Made by a program: the position numbers and the translations under genes. A DNA stretch of 64,000 nucleotides from Mucilaginibacter pineti (lineage in GTDB: Bacteria; Bacteroidota; Bacteroidia; Sphingobacteriales; Sphingobacteriaceae), in the NCBI RefSeq assembly GCF_900101875.1, contig NZ_FNAI01000009.1, forward strand, positions 1 to 64,000. Reading direction: 5' to 3'. The notes beneath the pieces were generated by a model, which ran no database searches, was not told the DNA's origin, and saw nothing but the letters and a program-made list of their open reading frames with translations. This document shows, one piece after another, positions 33,906 to 43,311 of the stretch (within the stretch, counting starts at the first letter, position 1; every line of letters begins with the position of its first letter).

Positions 33906-35327
33906 TTATTGATTGCGTTTCTGGGCAAAAAGCCAGTCCCATAGGCCCGGGGTGATACTAACCTGGTACCAAATGTTATGGCCTTCATTTGGAAACTCGG
34001 TGTATTTGGGATTTCCGCCTGCTTTCCTCATCGCTTCGATCATGCCTCGTGAACCGCTAACCGGAACGTTTTTGTCTTTAGCACCGTGAAATGCCCATAC
34101 GGGGATATTAACGATCCTGGAGGCAAGTTTAGGATCTTCACCCCCACTAACAGGTATTGCGGCGGCAAACATATCCGGACGGGTACAGATAAAATGCCAG
34201 GCTCCGTAACCTCCTCTTGATAAGCCAGTAACGTAGCGTCTTTTTACATCTATTCCGGGTTCTTTATCCAGTGAGCTAATGGCTTCATAAACTAATGAAT
34301 CTACAGATGGATAATTAGGAATACCTCCCCACCCAGATCCGGGCGGGCAATTTGGTATAAAAAGGAATGCAGGATAATTTGTTCTATTAATATTGGTTGA
34401 TAATACCTCAGCTGCCACAGCGCCTTCCATTTGCCTGACCTTATCAGTAGCGGGTTGGCCACCATAAGGCAGACTTACAACCAAAGGATACTTCTTTGCG
34501 GGATCGAAATTTAATGGCTTTAGTAAATGATAAAATAAGGTATCGCCTTTACTGTTTACAAAGGTGCGGGACTCAAATAATTGAGCCATTCTTTGGGTGC
34601 TTTCAAAATTTACATTCTCCCAATATTTTGACGAATTACCTTCGGAAGTTAGCATCACTCCGAGAATTAATACCACAATTAAAGCGAATGCTCGAACAAT
34701 ACCCAGTGTAACTTTAAAAGACTCTTTAACAGGACTCGTGTTTTCCGTATTTAATAGCTTAATCTCACCTAAAAAATGTATCATAAATGGGATAGGAACC
34801 AAACCGCCAGCCATTGAGGCCCATTGGGCAACTTTTGCTAATATGCTATTAAGTTGAACATCTTTGGATAGCAGGGACCAGCCAATGGAGGGGGCTAAAA
34901 TCAAACCTAATACTAAGATGTAAGCGCCGCCTATCCTTAACCAAGTTTTTTTTCCGGTACCAGAAAAAATAAGGATCAGCGCATATATAATGGTGATACA
35001 TAAAGAAATAAGAATTGCAGGTACATAATAGTTGCTTGATGATCTTGATAATAACATTGTCAAAAAAATAACATTATAACCAAGGCTTGCTATCGTTGCC
35101 ATAATTCCTGTATAGAAAGCCGCCCAATACTTCTGATAGTGATAGTATTTCAACACGATTATCACTCCTGTTGTTGCAACAATATGCATCATTAAAAACC
35201 AGGCAATAAATGAATTCTGCGTAAAAAGTGAAGCTCCAAAAAGCAATTGAAATATTCCCTGAGCCAAGCCGCAAGCGACAGTTAATCCTAAAAAAAAGAT
35301 CCCAAAATGATAAAGACTTTTATTCAT
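33906..35327 (-). CDS. Membrane-anchored alpha/beta hydrolase
   Basis: 473 residues. The first about 235 residues hold seven or so membrane helices. The C-terminal half is an alpha/beta-hydrolase of the esterase/prolyl-oligopeptidase kind: oxyanion strand YPLVVSLPYGG, nucleophile GLSRGGYG, acid HGAKDKNVP and base NEGHNIW. PHB depolymerase or feruloyl-esterase-like enzymes share this pattern, but none of them normally has such a membrane half. The gene sits between two imperfect copies of the sequence that follows tRNA-Met (33791 and 35484), which may mean it came in as a unit. Confidence 0.8.
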   Translation of the reverse strand: MNKSLYHFGIFFLGLTVACGLAQGIFQLLFGASLFTQNSFIAWFLMMHIVATTGVIIVLKYYHYQKYWAAFYTGIMATIASLGYNVIFLTMLLSRSSSNYYVPAILISLCITIIYALILIFSGTGKKTWLRIGGAYILVLGLILAPSIGWSLLSKDVQLNSILAKVAQWASMAGGLVPIPFMIHFLGEIKLLNTENTSPVKESFKVTLGIVRAFALIVVLILGVMLTSEGNSSKYWENVNFESTQRMAQLFESRTFVNSKGDTLFYHLLKPLNFDPAKKYPLVVSLPYGGQPATDKVRQMEGAVAAEVLSTNINRTNYPAFLFIPNCPPGSGWGGIPNYPSVDSLVYEAISSLDKEPGIDVKRRYVTGLSRGGYGAWHFICTRPDMFAAAIPVSGGEDPKLASRIVNIPVWAFHGAKDKNVPVSGSRGMIEAMRKAGGNPKYTEFPNEGHNIWYQVSITPGLWDWLFAQKRNQ

Positions 35328-35483
35328 AGTTATTCTGTTTTGGATGGTTTAATTATATCTGCAAGATGTTGGGGCGGGCATCTCAAAACAAACGGCATTG
35401 CGTTGCATTTAATGAAATTTGTGAACTAATTTAAAGTAAAATATTTATTAAAAGTTTAAGACCATTAATAAATGGTTGAGGAG

Positions 35484-35560
35484 GCTACCTGATAAAAGTA
35501 AAATCTCGATCCGAAATATTTGGTAACTCGTCGATCCCCATATGTTGGGTAGCTAACGGA
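35484..35560 (+). repeat. Degenerate copy of the tRNA-Met 3' flank
   Basis: GCTACCTGATAAAAGTAAAA matches 33791-33810 (tRNA 3' end plus flank) at 19 of 20 positions, with weaker similarity continuing through the terminator. TTGGTAACTCGTCG just after it resembles the D-arm region of the same tRNA. The rest of 35328-35897 holds the permease remnant and otherwise nothing I can identify. Confidence 0.5.
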
Positions 35561-35684
35561 TGTTCAATTCTTTCTATCACTACGATTAGATTTGGGATAA
35601 TAAAGCGGCTTTACGTTAAATTTTGGTGCCCGTAAATCGCTATCGTAGCTGTTGAAATTATTAAATTAGCGAAAAACTCATGCT

Positions 35685-35814
35685 ATGCTACGCAATCTCC
35701 TTCTGGTTACCTATCGCAATTTGATCAAAAATAAATCATATACCTTAATTAATGTGGTAGGTAATTAATGTGGTAGGTTTAAGTTTGGGGCTTGCAGCAT
35801 TCATCTTCATATAA
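35685..35814 (+). pseudogene. N-terminal remnant of a MacB/FtsX-type ABC permease
   Basis: The frame starts MLRNLLLVTYRNLIKNKSYT, then LINVVG, the conserved start of Bacteroidetes MacB-like permeases (W/YRNLxKNKxYSxINIxGLxxGLA). A 16-bp tandem duplication (TAATTAATGTGGTAGG at 35746-35761 and 35762-35777) breaks it. After the second copy the frame resumes as GLSLGLAAFIFI and ends at TAA 35812. About 43 of some 800 codons survive. Confidence 0.8.
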
Positions 35815-35897
35815 TATCTGGGCAGTAAATAATTTACTGCCTGGTGGCAACCATTGTATAAACCCCGGCGTAATCATTTCACCGGCCGGCACACTTT

Positions 35898-37046
35898 ATG
35901 AACAATCCGCTATCGAAATTTAAAAATATACTTACAATTGATTTCGATAAAAACAGGAATTATGGGCTGGATATTTTAAGGGCCCTGGCTATCTTTTTTG
36001 TGCTTAACGTACATAGCGCACATTTTTTTAATCCAAACTCCATGCTGTCTAAAGTACTTTTGAAGCTTAACCTCGATGGAGTAACGCTCTTTTTCGTGCT
36101 CAGCGGATTTTTGATCGGCGGTATTTTGATCAGAACTTTCGAAAAAGAAAAGATCTCCTTTAAAACGCTTTTCAATTTTTGGAAAAGGCGCTGGTTCAGA
36201 ACGCTTCCCAACTATCTTTTAATATCATTTATACTATTGCTCCTGGGCACGCATTCCAAAACAATAACGGGCTTTGAACAGGTAAAAAGCTACTTTTATT
36301 TCTACGCAAATTTTAAAGAGCCCCTGCCCGACTATTTCTTCCCCGAATCATGGTCGCTTAGTATCGAAGAATGGTTTTACCTGCTGATACCGGTTTTCCT
36401 GTTTATAATGACGGCTGTTTACTGGTTTAGGCCCAAAGCATCTATCTTGCTAGTCGTGCTGGGGGTAATAGCGTTTTCCACCTGGTTCAGGTATTACAGG
36501 TATAGTTGCTGGCCGGATATTGTACCGGAGCAGATTGATGCTAATTTCAGGAAACAGGTGATTACCCGGCTGGATAGTTTGATGTATGGGGTATTAGGAG
36601 CTTTTTGTGCCGCCTACTATCCTGAAATATGGAAGCGCTATAAGAAAACGCTTTTTATAACGGGAATTGCCCTATTATATATCGGTTATCTCCAATACAT
36701 AACAGGGCAATGGGTTCCTATTTATCGTCTGGTAATTTACTTCAGCATTCAACCTATTGGCTTTTTATGCCTGATACCATTGGTAACGGAATTAAAAACC
36801 GGCGAGGGGTTTATCTATCGGGTAATAACCCGGTTCAGCATAATCTCATACGCTGTATACCTCATTAACTACTCGCTGATTAAAACTTATGCGATTGGCT
36901 TTCTGGATAAATGGCTGTTTAACAACATTTCGCCAGAGCATTTAGCCCCTATTAATTATTTCTCTTTTTGGTTTTTAACTATTGTAATAGCCGCGCTGCT
37001 CTATAAGTACTTTGAAAAACCCTTTACAGCACTTCGCGATCTTTAG
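35898..37046 (+). CDS. Acyltransferase family 3 (OafA/YrhL-like) membrane protein
   Basis: 382 residues with about ten membrane helices. The N-terminal signature NYGLDILRALAIFFVLNVHSAHFF carries the catalytic-type His, followed by LDGVTLFFVLSGFLIGGIL and RRWFRTLPNYLL; WSLSIEEWFYLLIPVFLF is also typical. These enzymes O-acetylate sugars of surface polysaccharides. There is no separate periplasmic SGNH domain. No glycosyltransferases are nearby, so the substrate cannot be inferred. Confidence 0.9.
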   Translation: MNNPLSKFKNILTIDFDKNRNYGLDILRALAIFFVLNVHSAHFFNPNSMLSKVLLKLNLDGVTLFFVLSGFLIGGILIRTFEKEKISFKTLFNFWKRRWFRTLPNYLLISFILLLLGTHSKTITGFEQVKSYFYFYANFKEPLPDYFFPESWSLSIEEWFYLLIPVFLFIMTAVYWFRPKASILLVVLGVIAFSTWFRYYRYSCWPDIVPEQIDANFRKQVITRLDSLMYGVLGAFCAAYYPEIWKRYKKTLFITGIALLYIGYLQYITGQWVPIYRLVIYFSIQPIGFLCLIPLVTELKTGEGFIYRVITRFSIISYAVYLINYSLIKTYAIGFLDKWLFNNISPEHLAPINYFSFWFLTIVIAALLYKYFEKPFTALRDL

Positions 37047-37049
37047 GGC

Positions 37050-37439
37050 TTATTTACTTATAAACAGCAAAAATACGCAGGAAACCATTACACAAACCAT
37101 TAGCATTACCGACCATGTGTTTTGGTTATTTTTGCTCATTTTTTCGAACGCCACATTAAGTTTTTTGAAGCGCCCATTATTCAGCAGAATGAAATAATTT
37201 AACAGCAAAGCACCTGCCGCACCCAGCAACATGTAAATACCTGATGTAGCATTTACGCTAAACCACCTTGCATTTAAACAAAGCTGCGCCACCATAAGCA
37301 AATTAGTAAGCAAAATAATCATCAGGAAACTTACGCCAAACAGCGAGTTGAACTTAGGTAAACCACCTTGTCCAAAATTTTTGTAGCTCCATCTGTAAGC
37401 AGTTACATAAACGGATTTTGAGATTTCTGCGGCTTTCAT
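37050..37439 (-). CDS. Small membrane protein, unknown
   Basis: 129 residues, three predicted membrane helices (FGVSFLMIILLTNLLMVAQL, IYMLLGAAGALLLNYFILL and WSVMLMVCVMVSCVFLLFIS). A short cytosolic Lys/Asn-rich loop lies between the second and third helix. Family not recognised. Convergent with the acyltransferase gene, three bases between stops. Confidence 0.65.
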   Translation of the reverse strand: MKAAEISKSVYVTAYRWSYKNFGQGGLPKFNSLFGVSFLMIILLTNLLMVAQLCLNARWFSVNATSGIYMLLGAAGALLLNYFILLNNGRFKKLNVAFEKMSKNNQNTWSVMLMVCVMVSCVFLLFISK

Positions 37440-37676
37440 AGCGTTATGGTTTTAAGGTTAATAGTTAAATAATTACCGTAGTAATTATATGTTATTTTGT
37501 TAATAACGCAATGTGCCAAATTTTATTGTGAATATTTAACAAATAGTTGTTTTTTCACACTTTTAAAATATTGGTAATAAATACCTTTGTCCGTTTTAAA
37601 ATTTCCTGCGGAGTGGTTTAATTATTGACTTTTTTACAGCTAACTCATTTTATCTCTATCGATGCATGGCTTCAGA

Positions 37677-39269
37677 TTACTTAGCTACTACATCAAATGA
37701 TGCCAGCAGGTTAACATCCGGGTCAATAACTACCGATTCAGGTTTTGTTTTTGATGGCAGAAGCACGGTTGTCGTTTTATTTTTTATGCTGATGTTGTGC
37801 AACTGGCCATCAATTGCTATCTGCAGGGTAAGGTCATATAGGCCGGTTTGCTTTTGATCCACAGTTACATTAACCACGGCTTTTGCCGCATCGTATGTCC
37901 AGCTGATTCCCAGATCAGGATGGCCGGCAGTACGGAGCCATTGCTTAAAGAACACTTTCAAATCCTGACCGCTGGTTTGCTCCATTATACGGCGCAGATC
38001 ATCTGTATTGGCATTGCCGCCGTTGTATTTAGCATAGTAGTTACTTACCCCTTTCCAAAACAATGCATCGCCCAGTTTTCGCCTGAGCATATGAAGCGCC
38101 CAACCCCCTTTTTGATAGCTGTTGGCATTAAGTAATTGCATGTACTGGCCTTTAACCACGGTGTCAACAACAGGTGTAAACCGCTCTTTTTCAAAACCGA
38201 TAACCTTTTCCCGTTCGGCTGTAAGGCGTTTTTTCAGCGTGTCTGGGCCATATTTATTTTCGAGGTATAGGTGCGTCATATAGGTAGCAAAGCCCTCGCT
38301 CAACCATAGGTGTGCAAAACTTTTCTCGCTTGCTGCATCGCCAAACCACTGGTGGGCTATTTCATGGGCCATCAGTTCTTCAATATCCGGCGTTTTGTAT
38401 GATTCTTCGAAGTAAAAGATAGCGCTTGCATTCTCCATGCCGCCAAATATGGTTTTTGATTGCACATTGGCCAGTTTTTCATATGCAAAAGGCCCAACCT
38501 TGCTGATATAAAAAGGTAGGATATCCTTGGCAATAAAATAGTTTTTGAAGCCCTGGTCTTTATTTTCAGGAAATACATATGTATAAACCGGGATGCCTTT
38601 AACGTCGCCGGTGTGTTCAATGGCAAAATCGGCTACACCTATAACCATTACTTTGGTTGGCAATACCGCGTTTTCCTGCCAGTGGGTAAGTTTTAAATGG
38701 TTAGGCTGCGCCATTTCCTCCAGCTTTAGCCCGTTTGAAACCACTTGGTAATGATCGGGCGCGGTAACAATGAAGTCTACAGTTGCTTTATCTACCGGAG
38801 CATCAACACAAGGCAGCCAGTTATGGGCGCGATTGGGCCAGTTATCCCCAAAAAAAGTACGGTGTTTATAGTTATTGGTAGATATAATCAACCCATCGGC
38901 GGGTATGCCCTCATAAGTGATCACATAGCTGCGCCTGTTGGTTGCTCTTGCTGCATCGTAGATCTTTACTGTTGCGCTATCCTGCTCAAACTTAAGCTTC
39001 TTGCCTTTCTCGGTAATTTCGGATACCAGCATCCCCTTGTCCGAGGCATTCCTTTTTACCAGGTCGAGGTTAAAGGATGTGGCATCCTTTATAAATTTAA
39101 TATCTACCGTCGCCTGTCCTTTAATATTATTATTATCATCGTTAAGCTGCAAAGCAAATGTGTAATGCTGAACATCAATTGATGCGCCGGGAACCTGTGC
39201 CTTTGCAGCTAATGCAGCCGAAACCAGGGCAACTGTTAATGCCTTGCGGATAGATGGGGTAAAAATCAT
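37677..39269 (-). CDS. M1-family metallo-aminopeptidase
   Basis: 530 residues from ATG 39269, which gives a signal peptide ending ALAAKA-QV. The M1 N-terminal beta domain is followed by GGMENASAIFYFEE (the GAMEN-type exopeptidase motif, here GGMEN), then the zinc site HEIAHQWFGD with the distant Glu in LWLSEGFATYM, and a Tyr in NSYQKGGWALHML. A short beta C-terminal domain ends the protein; the large helical HEAT domain of longer M1 enzymes is absent. It removes N-terminal residues from peptides in the periplasm. Single gene. Confidence 0.92.
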   Translation of the reverse strand: MIFTPSIRKALTVALVSAALAAKAQVPGASIDVQHYTFALQLNDDNNNIKGQATVDIKFIKDATSFNLDLVKRNASDKGMLVSEITEKGKKLKFEQDSATVKIYDAARATNRRSYVITYEGIPADGLIISTNNYKHRTFFGDNWPNRAHNWLPCVDAPVDKATVDFIVTAPDHYQVVSNGLKLEEMAQPNHLKLTHWQENAVLPTKVMVIGVADFAIEHTGDVKGIPVYTYVFPENKDQGFKNYFIAKDILPFYISKVGPFAYEKLANVQSKTIFGGMENASAIFYFEESYKTPDIEELMAHEIAHQWFGDAASEKSFAHLWLSEGFATYMTHLYLENKYGPDTLKKRLTAEREKVIGFEKERFTPVVDTVVKGQYMQLLNANSYQKGGWALHMLRRKLGDALFWKGVSNYYAKYNGGNANTDDLRRIMEQTSGQDLKVFFKQWLRTAGHPDLGISWTYDAAKAVVNVTVDQKQTGLYDLTLQIAIDGQLHNISIKNKTTTVLLPSKTKPESVVIDPDVNLLASFDVVAK

Positions 39270-39399
39270 ACGAAACAGATAAAAAGTAAAGTTTATAAAA
39301 ATACCGGGATTTACGCCTTTTTGCATCATTATTTTTATAATCTATCACTAAAAAGGAAGGCCCCGGTAAATTATCAGGGGCTTACTTTTTAAACCCCTT

Positions 39400-40200
39400 T
39401 TACTGCTTATCCTTATCCGCTTTATCTGCCTTATCTTTTGTGGCTTTATCTTTGTCTTTTTGTTGCTGCTCCTGTACCTTTTTAATAGAATCCTGTTTGG
39501 CCTGGGCGGCTTTTTTCTTTTTGTTGAAGAAGCCCCTCAGCAGGAAGTTATGCTGCGCTGCCGTCAGGTCCTCATTAAGGGTGTTGGTAGTGGCGTGTAC
39601 CGTTTTCATGGTGGTTTGTGCCTGTTTCACGGTACTTTCCAAGTTTTTGGCCATATTATCGTTATTGAGTAAACGACCGATACTACCCTTGCCGTTGTTG
39701 ATCTTCCCAACAATTTGCGACAGATCGGTGGTTAATGATTCGGCGTTATCCGCAACTTTGGTGAGCTTAGTAATTATCTTATCTACATCAACCGGGTTAA
39801 TAGAGCCTAAGCGGCCTCCATTTTGAATTTCTTCATGGCTGGTTATACCACCTGGGGCAACTACAACCAGTTTATCGCCCATCAATCCATCGCTGCCTAT
39901 ACTTAATTTTGAATCGGTTTTGATGAATTTTTTTACGCTGTTATTCAACGTAAGATCAACCCTTACTGAGCTATCGGTTACTATGTTGATGGATTGTACC
40001 ACGCCAACATTGATACCTGCAAAGCGCACGTTATTACCTACCTGCAAGCCACTTACGTTTTTAAAGGTACCGTAAACGTTAAAGGTAGAGCTGAACATGC
40101 TTTTTTGATTCCCGATAAAAAATATCGCCAGCACCAATACCACTAACCCGGCAAAGGTGAACAGACCAATCTTTATTTTTTGTGATGATGTGGTTTTCAT
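39400..40200 (-). CDS. mlaD: MCE-domain protein of the Mla lipid transport system
   Basis: 266 residues. One N-terminal membrane helix (IGLFTFAGLVVLVLAIFFIG), then a single MCE domain (YGTFKNVSGLQVGNNVRFAGINVG, LSIGSDGLMGDKLVVVAPG), then a long helical segment and a Lys/Asp/Gln-rich charged tail of about 30 residues. MlaD hexamers carry phospholipids between the membranes. Last gene of mlaE-mlaF-mlaD, one base after the ATPase stop. The charged tail is longer than in E. coli MlaD (183 residues in total there). Confidence 0.92.
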   Translation of the reverse strand: MKTTSSQKIKIGLFTFAGLVVLVLAIFFIGNQKSMFSSTFNVYGTFKNVSGLQVGNNVRFAGINVGVVQSINIVTDSSVRVDLTLNNSVKKFIKTDSKLSIGSDGLMGDKLVVVAPGGITSHEEIQNGGRLGSINPVDVDKIITKLTKVADNAESLTTDLSQIVGKINNGKGSIGRLLNNDNMAKNLESTVKQAQTTMKTVHATTNTLNEDLTAAQHNFLLRGFFNKKKKAAQAKQDSIKKVQEQQQKDKDKATKDKADKADKDKQ

Positions 40201-40201
40201 A

Positions 40202-40987
40202 TTATTCGTTAAAAAATGATCTTACAATTTCGTTATCAGACTTTTGCAGCTCTTTGAAAGTGCCTTCTGCTATATATTCACCCTCGTTCATTACAACAAT
40301 ACGGTCGGCGGTTATGCGGGCGCACTCCATATCGTGGGTAATTATGATGGATGATGTTTTATATTTCTTTTGCATATTGAGGATCAGTTCGCTGATCTCG
40401 CGCGACGTAATGGGGTCTAAACCTGTTGTCGGCTCATCGTAAAGCATAATCTCCGGGTTAACAATAAGCGTTCGTGCCAGGCCAACACGCTTGCGCATAC
40501 CTCCGGAAAGATCTGACGGTAATTTGTCGATCGCATCTAACAACCCTACCCCGTCCAGCACCTCTTCTACTTTCTTGCCGATTTCTGATTGATCGGTAAG
40601 TTTGAGAACGCGGGTTAATGGAAACTCCAGGTTTTCGCGAACGGTCATGCTATCATACAGTGCCCCGCTCTGAAAAAGGAACCCTATTTTAATCCGGAGC
40701 TGTTTCAGCTCATCGTCATTCATTTCGGCTACGTTTTCACCAAAAACATCAAGGGTGCCTTCATCGGGTTTAAGCAGGCCAACAACACATTGTATGGTAA
40801 CCGATTTTCCCTGGCCCGATTTGCCCAAAACCACCATGTTTTCGCCCCGTTTAAGATCGAAAGTGATATTTTTAAGCACTTTTTTATCACCAAACGCTTT
40901 TTTTACGCCCTGGGCATGAATCACCACCTCATCCTTTTGTGCAGATGCTTTCTTTTTAGGTTCGATATGTTCTTTTGCAACTGCCAT
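40202..40987 (-). CDS. mlaF: ABC ATPase of the Mla lipid transport system
   Basis: 261 residues. Walker A GKSGQGKS at 55-62, signature LSGGMRKRVGLARTL, Walker B IMLYDEPTTGLDP and switch His in IIITHDM. A basic N-terminal extension of about 20 residues (EPKKKASAQKD) precedes the usual start. It powers phospholipid movement through MlaE. It starts one base after the permease stop, in one operon. Confidence 0.93.
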   Translation of the reverse strand: MAVAKEHIEPKKKASAQKDEVVIHAQGVKKAFGDKKVLKNITFDLKRGENMVVLGKSGQGKSVTIQCVVGLLKPDEGTLDVFGENVAEMNDDELKQLRIKIGFLFQSGALYDSMTVRENLEFPLTRVLKLTDQSEIGKKVEEVLDGVGLLDAIDKLPSDLSGGMRKRVGLARTLIVNPEIMLYDEPTTGLDPITSREISELILNMQKKYKTSSIIITHDMECARITADRIVVMNEGEYIAEGTFKELQKSDNEIVRSFFNE

Positions 40988-40988
40988 C

Positions 40989-41765
40989 TTATTTATAAAA
41001 TAATAAACTGGTGATCTGAACAGCTATGGCATCAATAAAAAAGATCCATAAAGAAGCTGTTACCACTGCCGAGTTTGCGGCGATACCAACACTTTCTGTT
41101 CCTTTATTGGAGTTGTAGCCCTTATAACATCCCACAAAACCTATCGCGAAGCCAAAAAATACTGACTTAACTACCGCCGGTAAAAAATCCGAGAAATCAA
41201 GGGAAGCAATACACTTATTAAAGTAGAGGGAAAAGCTGATGCTGTCTGTAAAATTAAGGGCCAGGAAGCCGCCAAACAGGCCTATAGCATCGCCTATAAT
41301 ACATAGCAGCGGCACCATGAGGCTGGTGGCTAAAATGCGCGTAACAACCAAGTATTGAAGCGGATTGGCACCCGATACCTCCATGGCGTCGATCTGCTCG
41401 GTAACCTTCATGCTGCCCAACTCGGCACCTATGCTGGAGGCTATTTTACCGGCACAAATAATGGCAGTAATAACCGGCCCAATTTCACGGATAAAGGATA
41501 CCGCAAGCGTTTTAGGCAGCATGCTTGCCGCACCAAGTTCAACCAATGATGGCCGCAGCTGCAGGATAAGCACCAGGCCCATGATAAAGGAGGTGATACC
41601 CACCAGCATCATGGACCGATAGCCTATTTCGTAACACTGCCGCACAAACTCCGACCACTCGAAGCCGCCGGCAAATATATTTCTGAAAAACCGGGCAAAG
41701 AAAACGCATTGCTCCCCAATGCCCAGCATCCACTTCCGCCATCCGGTGATTACTTGTTCTGCCAT
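40989..41765 (-). CDS. mlaE: Permease of the Mla lipid transport system
   Basis: 258 residues, about five membrane helices, with the MlaE/YrbE signatures LRPSLVELGAASMLPKTLAV, IREIGPVITAIICAGKIASS and GAELGSMKVTEQIDAMEVSG. First gene of the operon. The 94-bp region upstream carries a small inverted repeat (AGATAC/GTATCT) but no clear TAnnTTTG box. Confidence 0.94.
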   Translation of the reverse strand: MAEQVITGWRKWMLGIGEQCVFFARFFRNIFAGGFEWSEFVRQCYEIGYRSMMLVGITSFIMGLVLILQLRPSLVELGAASMLPKTLAVSFIREIGPVITAIICAGKIASSIGAELGSMKVTEQIDAMEVSGANPLQYLVVTRILATSLMVPLLCIIGDAIGLFGGFLALNFTDSISFSLYFNKCIASLDFSDFLPAVVKSVFFGFAIGFVGCYKGYNSNKGTESVGIAANSAVVTASLWIFFIDAIAVQITSLLFYK

Positions 41766-41859
41766 TTTTTATAGGATAATAAATTCGAGAGATACAACAA
41801 TGTATCTTCAAAATGTTTTGCAGTTCAAGAAAAATCACCTTAAGGATCGGCTTGCAGGT

Positions 41860-42570
41860 TTATATCATTGGTACATCAATGATCAGGAAACGGGTAAGTT
41901 CTTCGGTTTCAATTGTAAATGAACTGGTATCATAAACACCAATGGCATCGCGTTTGTTTAAAACCGTGCTGTTTATTTTAGCTTTTCCGTCCAAAACAAA
42001 GATATAAGCACCATTACCAGCAGTTTTAATGTCATAATTTAACGGCTGTCCTGCTTCAAAGGTACCCATGCTAAAGGTAGCGTCCTGATGCAGCCAAAGG
42101 TTTCCCTCGCTTCTATCCGGCGATACCAGGGTGGTAAGATCATTTAATTTAAAATCGTTAGTAAAGCTTTTCTGATCGTACCGTGGGGTAACATTCCTTT
42201 CCTTCGGGAAAAGCCAGATCTGCAGCGTTTTGGCAGTATCCGTTGCCGAAGCATTGTATTCGGAGTGATAAACGCCTGTTCCTGCCGACATTACCTGTAC
42301 ATCGCCGGCATTAATAACGCCTTTATTACCCATGTTGTCCTGATGCTCTAAACCGCCCTCTAATGGAATGGTCACTATCTCCATATTATCATGTGGGTGT
42401 GATCCAAAACCCTTGCCGCCTGCTATAATATCGTCATTTAATACCCTTAGCGCACCAAAGTGAATTTTATCGGGGTTATAATATGGGCCAAAGCTAAAAG
42501 AGAAGTTTGCTTTTAACCAGCCAATATTGTTTTTGCCACGTTCATTTTCGGGATAAAATATTGTTTTCAT
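41860..42570 (-). CDS. Pirin-family (YhaK-like) cupin protein
   Basis: 236 residues. The pirin N-terminal metal-binding pattern is visible: FGSHPHDNMEIVTIPLEGGLEHQD and GTGVYHSEYNAS. These cupins bind iron; some act as quercetin dioxygenases or redox sensors. It is cytosolic. Separate from the mla operon (94 bases, opposite context) and divergent from the oxidoreductase gene. Confidence 0.92.
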   Translation of the reverse strand: MKTIFYPENERGKNNIGWLKANFSFSFGPYYNPDKIHFGALRVLNDDIIAGGKGFGSHPHDNMEIVTIPLEGGLEHQDNMGNKGVINAGDVQVMSAGTGVYHSEYNASATDTAKTLQIWLFPKERNVTPRYDQKSFTNDFKLNDLTTLVSPDRSEGNLWLHQDATFSMGTFEAGQPLNYDIKTAGNGAYIFVLDGKAKINSTVLNKRDAIGVYDTSSFTIETEELTRFLIIDVPMI

Positions 42571-42629
42571 GATGATTATCTATTTATATGTTTAAACATA
42601 CAATATTCATTCCACAATTTAATATTATG

Positions 42630-42637
42630 TATTTTTG
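42630..42637 (+). promoter_or_regulatory. -7 box TATTTTTG
   Basis: TATTTTTG lies 17 bases before ATG 42655 and probably starts the two- or three-gene transcript that includes the ABC-F gene. Confidence 0.5.
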
Positions 42638-42654
42638 CAAAAAACTAATACCCA

Positions 42655-43311
42655 ATGGCAAATAAAGCTATTATTGCAGGTTCAAGCGGACTAATTGGCA
42701 GTAAATTGCTGGACATTTTGTTGCAGGAGAAATTTTATGACGAAGTTTTAATTCTGGTCAGAAAAGAATTACCAATTCAGCATAAAAAATTAACCCAGCT
42801 TGTAACAAATTTCGACCAGTTGGACAACTATGCGCATGAATTAACAGGACATGCTGTTTTCTGCTGCTTAGGCACAACCAATGCAAAAACACCGGATAAG
42901 GCAATCTATCGTAAGATAGATCATGATTATCCTGTTCAACTGGCGCAATTAGCTCTTAAAAACGGCGTTAAACAGTATCACCTGGTTTCATCATTGGGCG
43001 CAAACGTGTCGTCGTCATTTTTTTATCCTAAAATTAAGGGTGAAACCGAGGCCGACCTGCAAGGGTTAAACCTTCCTGCTTTGCATATCTATCGCCCGGC
43101 GTTATTAACCGGCGACAGAAAAGAAAAGCGGGCAGGAGAAAAGCTTATAACAGTTATCTATAAACTTATAGATCCGCTGCTGTTTGGCGGATTAAAGAAA
43201 TACAGGAGTATCCCTGCCGAAACCGTGGCTATGGCCATGTTTAAGCAGTCAACAAAACACAATACGGGCTTGTTTATTTATGAGTCTGATCAAATAAAAC
43301 AACTATCGTGA
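42655..43311 (+). CDS. NAD(P)-binding Rossmann oxidoreductase, HTATIP2-like
   Basis: 218 residues. The start MANKAIIAGSSGLIGSKLLD holds the GxxGxxG dinucleotide motif. AVFCCLGTT and YHLVSSLGAN (with Ser and no following YxxxK pair nearby) followed by FYPKIKGETEADL and YRPALLTG fit short atypical dehydrogenases of the HTATIP2/YbjT kind. The substrate is unknown. Its TGA overlaps the GTG start of the ABC-F gene by four bases. Confidence 0.82.
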   Translation: MANKAIIAGSSGLIGSKLLDILLQEKFYDEVLILVRKELPIQHKKLTQLVTNFDQLDNYAHELTGHAVFCCLGTTNAKTPDKAIYRKIDHDYPVQLAQLALKNGVKQYHLVSSLGANVSSSFFYPKIKGETEADLQGLNLPALHIYRPALLTGDRKEKRAGEKLITVIYKLIDPLLFGGLKKYRSIPAETVAMAMFKQSTKHNTGLFIYESDQIKQLS

